Assembly (NCBI GenBank): GCA_028386065.3
Contig: JAKUCV010006140.1
Location: forward strand, 16,268 to 80,267
DNA: 64,000 nucleotides
Origin: Turnera subulata
Taxonomy: Eukaryota > Streptophyta > Magnoliopsida > Malpighiales > Passifloraceae
Reading direction: 5' to 3'
In this document: one piece after another, positions 54,652 to 64,000 of the stretch
Position numbering within the stretch: position 1 is the first letter of the stretch
Layout of the letters: each line of letters begins with the position of its first letter
Position numbers and translations under genes: made by a program
The notes under the pieces: model-generated
Told to the model about the DNA's origin: nothing
Database searches by the model: none
Seen by the model: only the letters and a program-made list of their open reading frames with translations

Positions 54652-54797
54652 CCAGGTATCAATTTCAACTACGTATCCCTTTACTTCCTGCAATTTAGTT
54701 TTCTGTTCCTTGTGTTTTTTAGTGTTGCCAAAATTATATACAAAAAAAAAAAGATTTTCGATTTTGTTTTTCTTTTATTATTGTTCTAGTCGATTTC

Positions 54798-54851
<54 letters not shown>

Positions 54852-55460
54852 AGTTGTTGCGATTGTTGTTTGTCGATTTGGAAGAAAAGAAAAGAAAGTG
54901 TTACAATTGGTTTAATTGCTGGTGAAATCGACTTGGGGGCAGCAAATTTGATAAAAAAAAAAATTGAAAATCGACTTACCTTTGTTGGTTGGGGAATTCG
55001 GCAAAAGTTGTTTGAATTGCAGGAATTTGCTTGATTGGGATACTTTCCGCGGGTTGTTAGGGTGTCTAGTTGGGTAACTTTCTTTGATTCTGCTTATTTG
55101 TTGTGTTTTTGTTTCAGTTTTTCTAATTGAGCAATCGTTGTCTCTTATTGTTCAATTACTACAAGAATCCTCACATACAATTTTCTTGTTCTTTGTGTGT
55201 GACTATCTTTTCTTTCAGGAGTTAATTTTGCCTCTAGAGTTGAATTGTCTATTTTCTTGATAGGAAATCTTTGACTCTTTCTTAAAGTGTTGCAGGTTTG
55301 TTTATTATTTGATAAGAATTACTGATCCCAAAGAATAAACAAAGAAAGATTTCAAGAGAAGTAAAAGGCGAGTGTTTCGTCAAATTGCCACGAGTGACAA
55401 ACACGAGAGACACACGTGAGGAGATTTTATTACTAATAAGTTTCTTGTAGGTATTACATC
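54652..55460 (+). other. gypsy C leader with (TA)n microsatellite
   Basis: No conserved frame. (TA)23 at 54801-54846. It ends with TTTCTTGTAG upstream of the gag ATG at 55461. Confidence 0.65.
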
Positions 55461-55767
55461 ATGGTTGGATCAGGAGGAAGCAATACTGGTGAGGAGACGC
55501 CCGCATCTATGCAGGTAATGGAGAGGTTCTTTAAGAAAATAGATGCTCGTTTTGCTGAGATGAAATAGGAGCTGAGTGCTAGAATGGATCAACAAGCACA
55601 ATCCATTCAAGAGCTTTCTACTGCAAGGGTGGCGCCAAGAGAGGAAGCACCCGTTGACCACCGCCAAAGGTGGCGCCAAGCTAGGGAGGAGCCCCAAGAT
55701 GTTGATGATGATGCTGAGGACGATAACCACCCTGCTGCTGCAAGAGTGCGCCACCTTCCCCACAACC

Positions 55768-55833
<66 letters not shown>

Positions 55834-56375
55834 CGCTTAGGAGAGGAGGAGGAGTTCGCCTACCACCGCCAAGAAGAGGTCGATTATATGATGGAGATGA
55901 TGAAGAAGACCGAGAGCATGGTAGACATGGGAGGCGTGAGAGGGATGACCGAAGAGATCGTGGAGATAATGATCTTAGGAGCATCAAGCTTAAAATTCCT
56001 TCTTTCCAAGGAAAGGAAGAGATTTGTTCCCCGATATTATAGGGAGTTGCATCAGAGGCTCCAGGCATTGCGCCAGGGATCTAGGAGCATTGAAGAGTAT
56101 TACATGGAGATGGAGAAGATAATGATTCGAGCAAACATTGATGAGGATAGGGAGACCACTACGGCGAGATTCCTTGCTGGAATGAACAGGGAAGTTGCTC
56201 ACCTTGTCGATTTGCAAAATTGTTTAGAAATGGAAGATATGTTGTCAATGGCCACCAAAATAGAGAAGCAATTGAACGAAAAGGTGCCGAGGAGTTCATA
56301 TTCTTATTCATCCAATTGGAATTCAAGGTGGACTGTGAAGGATGGGAGGCAACAAGAGAAACCAAGAGAGTAGAA
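55461..56375 (+). pseudogene. gag: gypsy C gag with internal deletion and polyproline run
   Basis: ATG 55461 opens MVGSGGSNTGEETPASMQVM; a TAG follows at 55567. A coiled/acidic N-terminus (MDQQAQSIQELSTARVAPRE, DDDAEDDNH) leads to a 63-nt C run (55770-55832) read as about 21 prolines, then an Arg/Asp-rich stretch and LKIPSFQGK. In relatives the capsid continues for about 65 residues before KRFVPRYY; here FQGK is joined almost directly to RFVPRYYRELHQRLQALRQG in another frame. It then continues SIEEYYMEMEKIMIRANIDE and RFLAGMNREVAHLVDLQ. This is the retrotransposon Gag (capsid) family with part of the N-lobe deleted. Confidence 0.8.
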
Positions 56376-57117
56376 GTCTAGGGTGCCGATTTCAAGACAC
56401 CCCCAACTACATCCAAGACGAGTTCCTCTACATCCTACAAGCCGAACTCTACTACCCCTATAAGGCAAATGAAGTGCTTCAAGTGTTTAGGGCTTGGACA
56501 TATTGCATCTCAATGTCCAAACAAAAGGGTGATAATTGTTCGAGGTGGCGAGTTCTTTTCTGATGATGAGGCGGAGGAAGAAGACGACCCTGCTCTACAT
56601 GATATGCCCGAGTTGGAGGATGTAGGTGTCGAATCCAATGCAGAGGCCGAAGACAGCTTTTGGGGAAGAGAGCTAATTGTCACGAGGAGAGTTTTGAATG
56701 CTCAAGCAAAGGAAGATGAGATCGAGCAAAGAGAGAATATTTTCCATACGAGGTGTTTGGTTAATGATAAGGTTTGTAGCTTGATCATTGATGGAGGAAG
56801 CTGCACCAATGTAGTAAGCTCTATGTTGGTGGAACGCATGGGGATGGAATGGAAAAGACATCCTAAACCCTACAAGCTACAATGGCTGAATGACATGGGA
56901 GAAGTTAAAGTGAACAAGCAGGTTCTTCTTTCCTTTCTCTATTGGAAAATATTCTGATTCGATTTTATGTGATGTTGTACCTATGCAGGCAAGTCATATC
57001 TTGCTAGGGAGACCATGGCACTATGACAGGAGAGTTGTGCATGATGGATTCAAAAATAGGTACTCATTCACCATGGCAGATAGGAAGGTGTTACTTGCTG
57101 CATTGACTCCACAATAA
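56376..57117 (+). pseudogene. pro: gypsy C zinc knuckle and protease
   Basis: CFKCLGLGHIASQC (from 56475) is an intact CCHC knuckle. An acidic segment leads to the protease: NIFHTRCLVNDKVCSLIIDG then GSCTNVVSSMLVERMG, with the catalytic Asp in DGG. Near 56935 a frameshift breaks LLSF before the expected YSDSILCDVVPM, and HILLGRPWHYDRRV and FTMADRK follow in the other frame. A TAA ends the segment near 57115. The gypsy B ORF is the derived counterpart of this region. Confidence 0.82.
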
Positions 57118-59008
57118 GTGTATCATGATCAAATGCATAGGAAGAGGAGTGTGGAGGAATGGCAAAAGAAGAAGGATGCCGAGTTGGCTTCCAATGGTGA
57201 GAAAGAGAGGATGACTGAAAGTCATACAAAAGGAGAGGGAAAGAAAGAAAAAGAGAGAGAAACAGGAGAGGGTGTTGTCGAAACCAAAGAGAGAAAAAAA
57301 GAGGGAAGAAAGAAACAAAACTTCTATGCATCTATGAAAGAGTTGAGAGTAGCTTGTGAAGAAAAGAGGGGAGTGTTAGTACTCTTATTCAAGGGTGCTT
57401 ATTTTAATCAAGCTGACCTTAACCCCGAATTGCCTAGTTGTGTTGTTTCTCTTTTGCAGGATTATGTGGATGTCTTTCCAGAGGAATTACCGAGGCAGTA
57501 GTCGCCTTTAAGGGGCAATGAACATCAAATTGACTTCATTCCCGGTGCTCAAATTCCTAGCCGGCCAGCATATAGGGCCAATCCGGAGGAAACAAAAGAG
57601 ATACAAACACAAGTCGAGGACTTGTTGTCTAAGGAGCTGATTCGTGAGAGCCTCTCTCCTTGTGCTGTACCTGTGATTCTAGTGCCAAAAAAGGAGGGAA
57701 CATGGCGCATGTGTGTTGATTGTCGCGACGTTAATAAAATAATGGTAAAGTATCGCCATCCTATTCCTAGGTTAGATGATATGCTTGATGAATTACATGG
57801 TGCATGCTTATTTACTAAGCTTGATCTCTTGAGTGGATATCATCAAATTCGCATGAAAACTGGAGATGAATGGAAGACTGTATTTAAAACTAAGTATGGG
57901 TTGTATGAATGGTTGGTAATGCCTTTTGGTTTAACTAATGCACCTAGTACTTTTATGCGTTTAATGAATCATGTCTTGAGCCATTTTATTGGAAAGTTTG
58001 TTGTTGTGTACTTTGATGATATTCTGATCTATAGCAAGAGTGTTGATGAGCATATGGAACATCTTAAGCTAGTATTGGATGCGCTTAGGGCTGAAAAGTT
58101 ATTCGCTAGGCTTAAGAAGTGTACATTCTGCATGGATCGTGTTGTCTTTCTTGATTATGTTGTTAGTGCTAATAGGATAGAAGTTGATCAAGAGAAGGTG
58201 AAAGCCATTAAGGAGTGGCCCACGCCTACTACTATCTCAGAGGTAAGATCTTTTCATGGGCTTGCTAGTTTTTATAGAAGGTTTGTGAAGGATTTTAGTA
58301 CCATTGCTGGATCATTGAATGATATTGTCAAAAAAAGAAGTTGGATTTAAGTGGGGTGATGCACAGGCACAGGCTTTTGAGACTTTGAAAGAAAAATTAT
58401 GTTCTGCTCGTATTCTAAAATTGCCTAACTTTGATTCTACTTTTGAGATTGAGTGCGATGCCTCTGGTATAGGCATAGGTGCTGTTGTTTTGCAGGAAAA
58501 GAAACCTATTGCTTACTTTAGTGAGAAGCTGAACGGAGCTCAACTCAATTACTCTACCTAGGACAAGGAGCTTTATGCATTGGTGAGAGCACTACAAACA
58601 TGGCAGCATTACCTGTGGCCTAAGGAATTCATGATCCACACTGATCATGGAAGCCTAAAGTATTTGAAAGGGCAAGGTAAGCTGAATAAGAGGCATGCCA
58701 AGTGGCTAGAATTCATTGAGACATTCCCTTATGTGGTGCGCTATAAGAAAGGTAAGGATAATGTGGTTGTTGATGCATTATCTAGGAGATATGCTCTAAT
58801 CTCTTCTCTTAGTTCTAAGTTGATAGGATTTGAGTATATTAAGGACTTGTATAAATCTGATCTTGACTTTGCTAATGTGTATGATGCATGTGAACAATCT
58901 GGTTTTCAAAAGTTTTATAGAGATAATGGGTACTATTTCGTGAGAATAAACTTTGCATTCCTGCTTGTTCTATGCGTGAGCTTTTGGTTAGGGATTCTCA
59001 TGATGGTG
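57118..59008 (+). pseudogene. pol: gypsy C reverse transcriptase-RNase H
   Basis: A Lys/Glu-rich linker (57118-57400) leads to SCVVSLLQDYVDVFPEELP; TAG at 57499. RT follows: [53 protein letters not shown] and the catalytic [13 protein letters not shown] intact; then [21 protein letters not shown] frameshift at an A-run near 58335 precedes RNase H: ECDASGIGIGAV, SEKLNGAQLNYST, stop TAG at 58559, [42 protein letters not shown] further frameshift near 58938 leads to [13 protein letters not shown], the start of the IN zinc-binding region, where an insertion begins. It would synthesise cDNA if intact. Confidence 0.87.
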
Positions 59009-60870
59009 TGTAACGCCCCTATTTTTCTTAATTAATTTATGGAATTTCTGAAATTATAATCCGAATTGTTACCCTCTAGCATTTTGGGGAATTTTTTCAA
59101 ATGTATAAATTTTTCTTGGTTTATTCCCTTTTATTTAGGAGTTTTTCCCAAAACCAAGGTTCCGTTTCGAATTGTTTCGAGTTCGGGGGCGAGGAGGTGC
59201 TTTTGGTGTAGTTTTACTAAAATTATGTTGCATTGAGGAAATAAAAAAATAATAATATAAAAAAAAAATACACGCGTTGACTAAAGTGGCTTGACCGCGC
59301 CTCAGTCCGGAACGACGTCGTTTTGGGACTAAGCCAGCCAACCCTAAAAGCCTCTTTTCCTTTTCTCTCCTTTCTCTCTTTCTTTTCTTCATTTCTTTTT
59401 CTCTTTGTTTCTTCCGCCGCTGCCGCCCCTCCTCTCTATCTCTCATCTCTCTTTCTCCAACTCCCTCCGCCGCCATCATCGTCCTTCTCTTCCTTTAACC
59501 CACACACCATCAACATCTCTTCTTGTCTTCTTCCCCATCCTCACGTTGTCGCTGTCATCAAGCACCTACAGGAGGAGGGAGCTGTGGTGGAGGCTTGCGA
59601 TGCAAGACCCAGGATTTGACTCGGCTTCGCCACCCAGTGCTGGTAAGCCTCTTGCTTCTCTTTCCCCTGCTCTTTTTCGTTTTCTAGGTGCTGGTGTTGA
59701 TTAGTGTCTTGTGTGTGTTGCATGTTGTGTTTTTGTTGGAGCGGTGGCGTACGGTGGCAGGTCGTGTGTGGTGGCTGCTCGAGACAGGGGTTTGTACGGT
59801 GTTGTGATGGTGGTTCTTCCGGCAGGCAGTGGCTATTTAGAGCCGGTGTGCACGTGTTTCTTTTCCAGGCAGAGTTGCTTCGTTGCTCGGGTTGGTTTTT
59901 GGCGAGGATTCAAGGTCCTGTACGTGAATCTATTGCCTTTGTTCACAATCATAATTTCCGGAAGAGTCCCCAGGATTCATCCTTTGTGAGTTTCAATCGA
60001 GTGGATAATTTGGGAATGGATTTGGGTATGCTGGGTTGTTTTGCCGGGTAGTGGATGTGTTGTGTGCTTGTTGTAATGGAATGTTGGCTTTCTTTTGGTT
60101 ATCTAGGCTGGACAGATCACGGGATGGGAGTTTCTAGAGTGTTGTGGAAATTCGGCGAGGCTTGATCGGAATTCGGCGAGCACGCTCCTGTTTCGACGAG
60201 ACATAATCTTCCTCGGCGATTCGCGGTACTATTCCGATGTTGTTGTGCATTGTATTACTATACATGGCATGTATCTTATTTAACAAATATATTCGATATG
60301 TCGGATGTAATCGGGGTTAGTGGAAACCGTGAGTAGGGGAGAGGGTGGCACGTGGCCGGATTTGTCCGACGTGCATAGTACCTCTAGGACGAGAATTCAT
60401 GGGCTCGGGTAAGATCATAGAACGGGAGTTAGGAAAATCGGGCCCAGGCTCATTAACAAAACACTATGCTGTTACATGACATAATTGGACTTAATAAGAG
60501 ATGGGCTTTAAGCCCAAGGACTTATTTGGGTTTAGTGGTGGATTTTGATGATATGGGCTTGAGGCCCAATAATGAGTAATTTACTTGAGATGGGCTTTAG
60601 GCCCTAAAACAAAGATTTATCCATGAACTGGGTTTTAGGCCCAATGGTTGACTTGGTAAATAAGTTGGGGCCTTTTTAGTATTGTTGGATAATTGGACTG
60701 AAGGACTATAGATCTGATGGATGGGTTCGGTAAGAGTTATAAGAATTATTTGGGTTGAACCCGGGATCACGTGGTTGGCATGCAATTATTTAATTGTTAT
60801 AAATGAACATCTTATGTGGTGTGTGTATTCGTAGGACCTTACGAATATAGGATATGTCAAGGCAGGACAA
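59009..60870 (+). mobile_element. LTR-like insertion (TGTAACGCCCC family) inside gypsy C integrase
   Basis: It starts TGTAACGCCCC like the minus-strand reading of 4970-7873 and shares its module order: AACGACGTCGTTTTGG near 59310, a pyrimidine-rich tract to 59480, GTAAGCC near 59641, TCGGCGA words near 60150-60230, and GGGCTT/AAGCCC inverted repeats at 60500-60660. Host codons are interrupted between GATGGTG and GCTTGATGGG. The expected GTTTCA end and a target duplication are missing, so the right end is truncated. ORFs inside are low-complexity. Confidence 0.6.
60500..60660 (+). repeat. GGGCTTnAGGCCCA inverted-repeat cluster
   Basis: GGGCTTTAAGCCC (60504), GGGCTTGAGGCCC (60557), GGGCTTTAGGCCC (60592) and GGGTTTTAGGCCC (60630) appear within 150 bp, the same module as at 6230-6470. 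Confidence 0.65.
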
Positions 60871-62034
60871 GGCTTGATGGGTCACTTTGGTATTGCTAAA
60901 ACCCTTGACATTCTGCAGGAACACTTTTATTGGCCTAATATGAAGAACAATGTTGAGCAGGTTTGTAATGGGTGTGTCACATGTCGACATGCCAAATCTA
61001 GGGTGCAACCTCATGGGTTGTACACTACTTTACCTATTCCTGATGTTCCTTGGACTGATTTATCTATGGATTTTGTGGTTGGTTTGCCTAGGACAAGGAA
61101 AGGTCGTGATAGCATCTTTGTTGTTGTTGATAGGTTTAGTAAAATGGCTCATTTTATTGCTTGTCATAAAATTGATGATGCTTCACATGTTGCTGATTTA
61201 TTCTTTAGGGATGTAGTTCGTTTACATGGCATTCCTAGGACAATTGTTTTTGAGAGGGATACTAAGTTCTTGAGTCACTTTTGGCGAGTTTTATGGAGTA
61301 AGTTAGGGACCAAGTTGTTGTTTTCTACTGCTTGTCATCCTCAAACTGATGGTCAAACTGAAGTGGTTAATAGAACTTTAGGATCTTTATTGCATGCTGT
61401 TGTGGGCAAAAACTTGAAAACTTGGGAAGATTGTTTGCCATTGATTGAGTTTGCTTATAATAGGAGCATTCATTCTTCTACAGGTTATTCTCCGTTTGAG
61501 AATGTGTATGGTTTTAATCCACTAACCCCTTTGGATTTGTTGCCTTTACCTTTGAAAGAGATTGTTAATGTAGATGGGCATCAAAGAGCTAAGTTGGTTA
61601 AGACTATCCATGAGAAGGCTCGAAAGCACATTGAGGAGAAAAACACTAAAGTGGCACAAAGAGCTAATCGTGGACGCAAGCTTGTTAAGTTTGAACCTGC
61701 AGATTGGGTTTGGGTGCACTTTAGGAAGGAGGGGTTTCCTCATCATAGGAATTCTAAGTTGGATCTGCAAGGGGATGGTCCTTTTCAAGTGTTGGAGCGC
61801 ATCAATAAGAATGCTTATAAGATAGATCTACCTAGTGAGTATACTGTGAGTGCTACTTTCAATGTTGCTGATCTTTCTCCCTTTGACACTGCAGGTTTAG
61901 ATTCGAGGGTGAAGACTTTAGAGGAGGGAGGGAATGATGCAAGCAAGCGAGCACCAAGTGGAGCTGATGAAGGAGATGGGGCCATTAGCTTGCTTCAAGG
62001 ACCAATCACACAGGCTCGATTGAAGATGATCTAG
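60871..62034 (+). pseudogene. int: gypsy C integrase, reading into the 3' LTR
   Basis: From LMGHFGIAKTLDILQEHFYW it has the zinc finger (H..H, then CNGCVTC). In the catalytic core the first Asp is in WTDLSMDFVVGLP, and the glutamate in HPQTDGQTEVVNRTL is present. The second site reads IVFERDTKF where relatives have IVSDRDTKF, so the catalytic Asp is Glu. The C-terminal GPF/Y region includes EPADWVWVHFRKEGFP and GDGPFQVLERINKNAYKIDL, then TVSATFNVADLSPFD and LEEGGNDASKRAP, the last part encoded in the LTR, ending GPITQARLKMI. The frame is open for 386 codons but the start is removed by the 59009 insertion. Confidence 0.87.
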
Positions 62035-62822
62035 AATCACATGCTGCACTTTGTTCAAGCATTGATAAATCAAAAATTGCAAGAAGACAAGATGATCATG
62101 CTTGGAGAAGAGTACAAGAAGAAACCGACATGTGTCTCTGTCATTGGAGAGGAAGCCTAGTCGACTGGAGCATGTGGGCCCCATATCGACATATCCATTT
62201 TGTTTTGCTAAAAAAATGCCGATTTTATTATATAAAAAAACAATTAATAAATTTCGGCTAGGGTCTTTATTTTATTTGGGTTATTATTGTTATTTCGGTC
62301 ATGATCAATTATGGGTTTTTAGTTATTTAGTTGGGTTTATTTTTGTTGGGTTTAATTAGTCCAATATGTTGTTGGATTAAAAGTCAAACCTAGTCCAACT
62401 AGGAGGTGTGTGGCCGACTTGGCCAAGGAGTTAGGAGACAAACTCCAAGTCGGCAAGGTTAGCTTGTGGCCGACTTTGGGTGCCTATATATAGGGTGTTT
62501 AGGGTTCTTTTTATGACACATTATTCTTGCTATTTGATAATAAAGTTTGAGGTTTTTATTACCTTGGTTATTTGCAAGTAGAATTGATTTCTTCTTGTTT
62601 ATTTGAGGGATTGTGTTTACTTGTCAAGTGATTGATTTGCTTGTGGCGTCTTCAAGATTCCTAGCTTTTATTACTCTATTGTTGCTTAACAACTTTGCTT
62701 TGTTTTAAGGTGATAGAGGTATTTGCTGAAACCCTAATTTGGTTGAATTGGTTGCTGATCTTGGAGACTTTGATTGATTTTGAGGTGCTGTCTAGCCTTG
62801 TTCTGGTAGTGTTGTCGTATCA
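61935..62822 (+). repeat. 3' LTR of gypsy C
   Basis: 888 bp, TGATGCAAGCAAG...GTCGTATCA, preceded by GAGGAGGGAGGGAA. TATA-like TATATATAGGG near 62486. Confidence 0.85.
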
Positions 62823-63570
62823 AAGGGACATGCAGTTCTGGTCAGAAGAAGAGCTCAAAAAGGCTAAGCTTGATGCTCAAGCCAAGAATGTCCTTCTTTG
62901 TGGAATAAATGAGAGTGAGTCCCAAAGAGTCAGAACTTGTGAAACTGCCTATGAAATCTGGAGGCTTCTATGTGTCACTCATGAAGGCACAAACCAAATG
63001 AAGGAGTCAAGACTCAATCGTCTCATGAGAGACTATGAACTGTTTTAGATTGTTTCTGGTGCAACCATACAAGTGATGGATACTCGCTTCAAAATTATGT
63101 GCAACAGCGTTGCAATTCTTCGGAGGGTAATCACACATAGAGAGAAGGTTACAAAGGTATTTAGGTCTTTACCTAAGGAGTGGGAGCCCAAGGTTACTGC
63201 CATAGAAGAAGCTCAGAACTTGAACACTCTCACCTATGATGAGCTGATCGGCAAGCTCATAGTGCATGGTTCCAAGTTTGAAACCAAGGAACCAAAGAAG
63301 AAGGATCTGGCCTTAAAATCCCAAGAATATGATGATGACAGTGATTCAGATGTTGCACTTCTTACAAAGAGATTTGTAAAATACTTCAAGAAGAAGCAAC
63401 TCAAGGGAAAAAGTCCTAGAGGTGTGAAGATTGATGAGCCTAAAAAGGATCCCCTGACATGCTTTGGTTGCAACTGTCCTGGTCATATCAAATCAGAGTA
63501 TCCTTACAAAAAGAAGAACAAATATGATTCTTCTAAAACCAAAGGAAAGAAGGTCATGGTTGCTTGGGAT
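62823..63570 (+). pseudogene. gag: copia gag (UBN2-type capsid and broken zinc knuckle)
   Basis: The frame from 62827 encodes MQFWSEEELKKAKLDAQA then KNVLLCGINESES, and YEIWRLLCVTHEGTNQMKES, the capsid (UBN2) domain of plant Ty1/copia Gag. A TAG at 63046 follows MRDYELF. It continues KVFRSLPKEWEPKVTAIEEA, LTYDELIGKLIVHGS and a lysine-rich stretch. The zinc knuckle is CFGCNCPGHIKSEY, with the last Cys replaced by Tyr. It ends GKKVMVAWD, exactly where copia A resumes (MAAWDD), so it shows the domain copia A lost. Its 5' end is cut by gypsy C and its 3' end by a new element at 63571. Confidence 0.83.
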
Positions 63571-64000
63571 TGTAAGTTTCCCATAAACTATATGACACTC
63601 ATATACAACATCAATCATGTAGCGGAAGCACGGAAACTAACCAAGAACCACATGTGAAGCATATAAACCGTATAACAAAATTTCGTACCTTGTTCGGTTG
63701 AGGTCTTTCACCCAACTGCTGGAACCGAATCAGTTAGAGCCAGACAAAGGCCTCGCCCCTCTACGGTATCCACACGAACCGTGATCATGGTGGTGTCGTC
63801 ACACGACCCAACTTCCGAGCACTCCCGGACTGGGTGCTAGCAGCAGAAACCGGGAGCTTGAATGGTTGTGGTGTTTCTCTTGTTTCTCAAACAAGGGTGT
63901 ATGTGTGTATGCTCTCTCAAGTTCTCAAGAACTCTTCTCAAGAACAAAACCAGAGTATGCCAAGATGAAGAGGAAGTGATCTAATCACTCAAACCACACA
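63571..64000 (+). other. start of an unidentified element, cut by window edge
   Basis: TGTAAGTTTCCC begins exactly where the copia gag frame breaks, as an LTR would. Text such as GTAGCGGAAGCACGGAAAC follows. No ORF is recognised. Calling it an LTR is inference from the junction alone. Confidence 0.35.

Larger units (their letters stand above)
53500..62822 (+). mobile_element. gypsy C: CRM-like chromovirus, full-length but decayed
   Basis: 5' LTR 53500-54636, primer site 54639, gag, PR, RT, RH, IN, polypurine tract GAGGAGGGAGGGAA, 3' LTR 61935-62822. The pol frame continues into the 3' LTR as in CRM elements; no chromodomain was seen. It carries a MITE in the 5' LTR, a (TA)n tract in the leader, a 63-C run in gag and an LTR-like insertion in IN (59009-60870). 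Flanks (ATCCC left, AAGGG right) do not form a duplication. It lies 16 bp from gypsy B. Several stops and frameshifts make it non-autonomous. Confidence 0.85.

Noticed and set aside
55584..56068. Separate polyproline or polyglycine proteins around the C run
   Set aside because: They are alternative frames of the gypsy C gag region; only the frame with LKIPSFQGK and later RFVPRYY matches Gag.
59323..60051. ORFs of 90-115 codons in the 59009 insertion
   Set aside because: Overlapping, low-complexity and without motifs. They lie in the leader-like part of an LTR.

Overview
The window looks like repeat-rich, probably heterochromatic nuclear DNA of a flowering plant, most likely a eudicot. No intact host gene was found. 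Almost everything is LTR retrotransposon sequence of plant lineages: Athila-like and Tat-like Ty3/gypsy, chromovirus-like Ty3/gypsy, and SIRE-like Ty1/copia. They are nested in one another, and most are deleted or interrupted by stops. Evidence includes paired LTRs, tRNA primer-binding sites, polypurine tracts, 5-bp target duplications and recognisable Gag, protease (PR), reverse transcriptase (RT), RNase H (RH) and integrase (IN) motifs. The species cannot be named from the sequence.

Layout. 1-8116: a non-coding Athila-like element on the minus strand (LARD-1), its 5' LTR split by a long solo LTR at 4970-7873. 8681-19698: a complete Athila element on the plus strand with 5-bp duplications CAAAC, decayed gag-PR-RT-RH and no integrase. 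8117-8675 and 19704-24425: the interrupted host of that element, resembling a Tat-type 3' non-coding region, with large arrays of short inverted repeats. 24433-29503: fragments of copia elements, a double palindrome, a solo LTR and a decayed Tat-like ORF1. 29504-35485: LARD-2, with a 4.8-kb LTR and a 373-bp interior. 35486-47117: a SIRE-like copia on the minus strand (copia A) that lost its capsid domain and RT-RH and carries a 1.2-kb tandem duplication. It is interrupted by LARD-3 (36840-40991), which has perfect GCAAC duplications and contains a compact antisense gene with its own TATA box and poly(A) signal. 47118-49305: a gene-like fragment with a plausible intron, a CACTA-like end and a copia LTR end. 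49306-53483: gypsy B, a small element with near-identical LTRs and a single intact 492-codon ORF (PR-like domain, charged linker, IN tail; no gag, RT, RH or IN core). 53500-62822: gypsy C, a full-length relative with decayed gag-PR-RT-RH-IN, a MITE in its 5' LTR and an 1.86-kb LTR-like insertion in IN. 62823-63570: copia gag. 63571-64000: the start of another, unidentified element.

Two themes stand out. First, many elements are deletion derivatives that keep cis-acting parts and selected domains and would depend on proteins supplied in trans. Second, unrelated non-coding regions carry clusters of short inverted repeats in which the loop is constant while the paired arms change together. The clearest is the roughly 1-kb array at 21660-22650. 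Similar modules occur at 6230-6470, 20200-20700, 27170-27510, 32003-32092, 37381-37740 and 60500-60660, and a related form runs through LARD-1.
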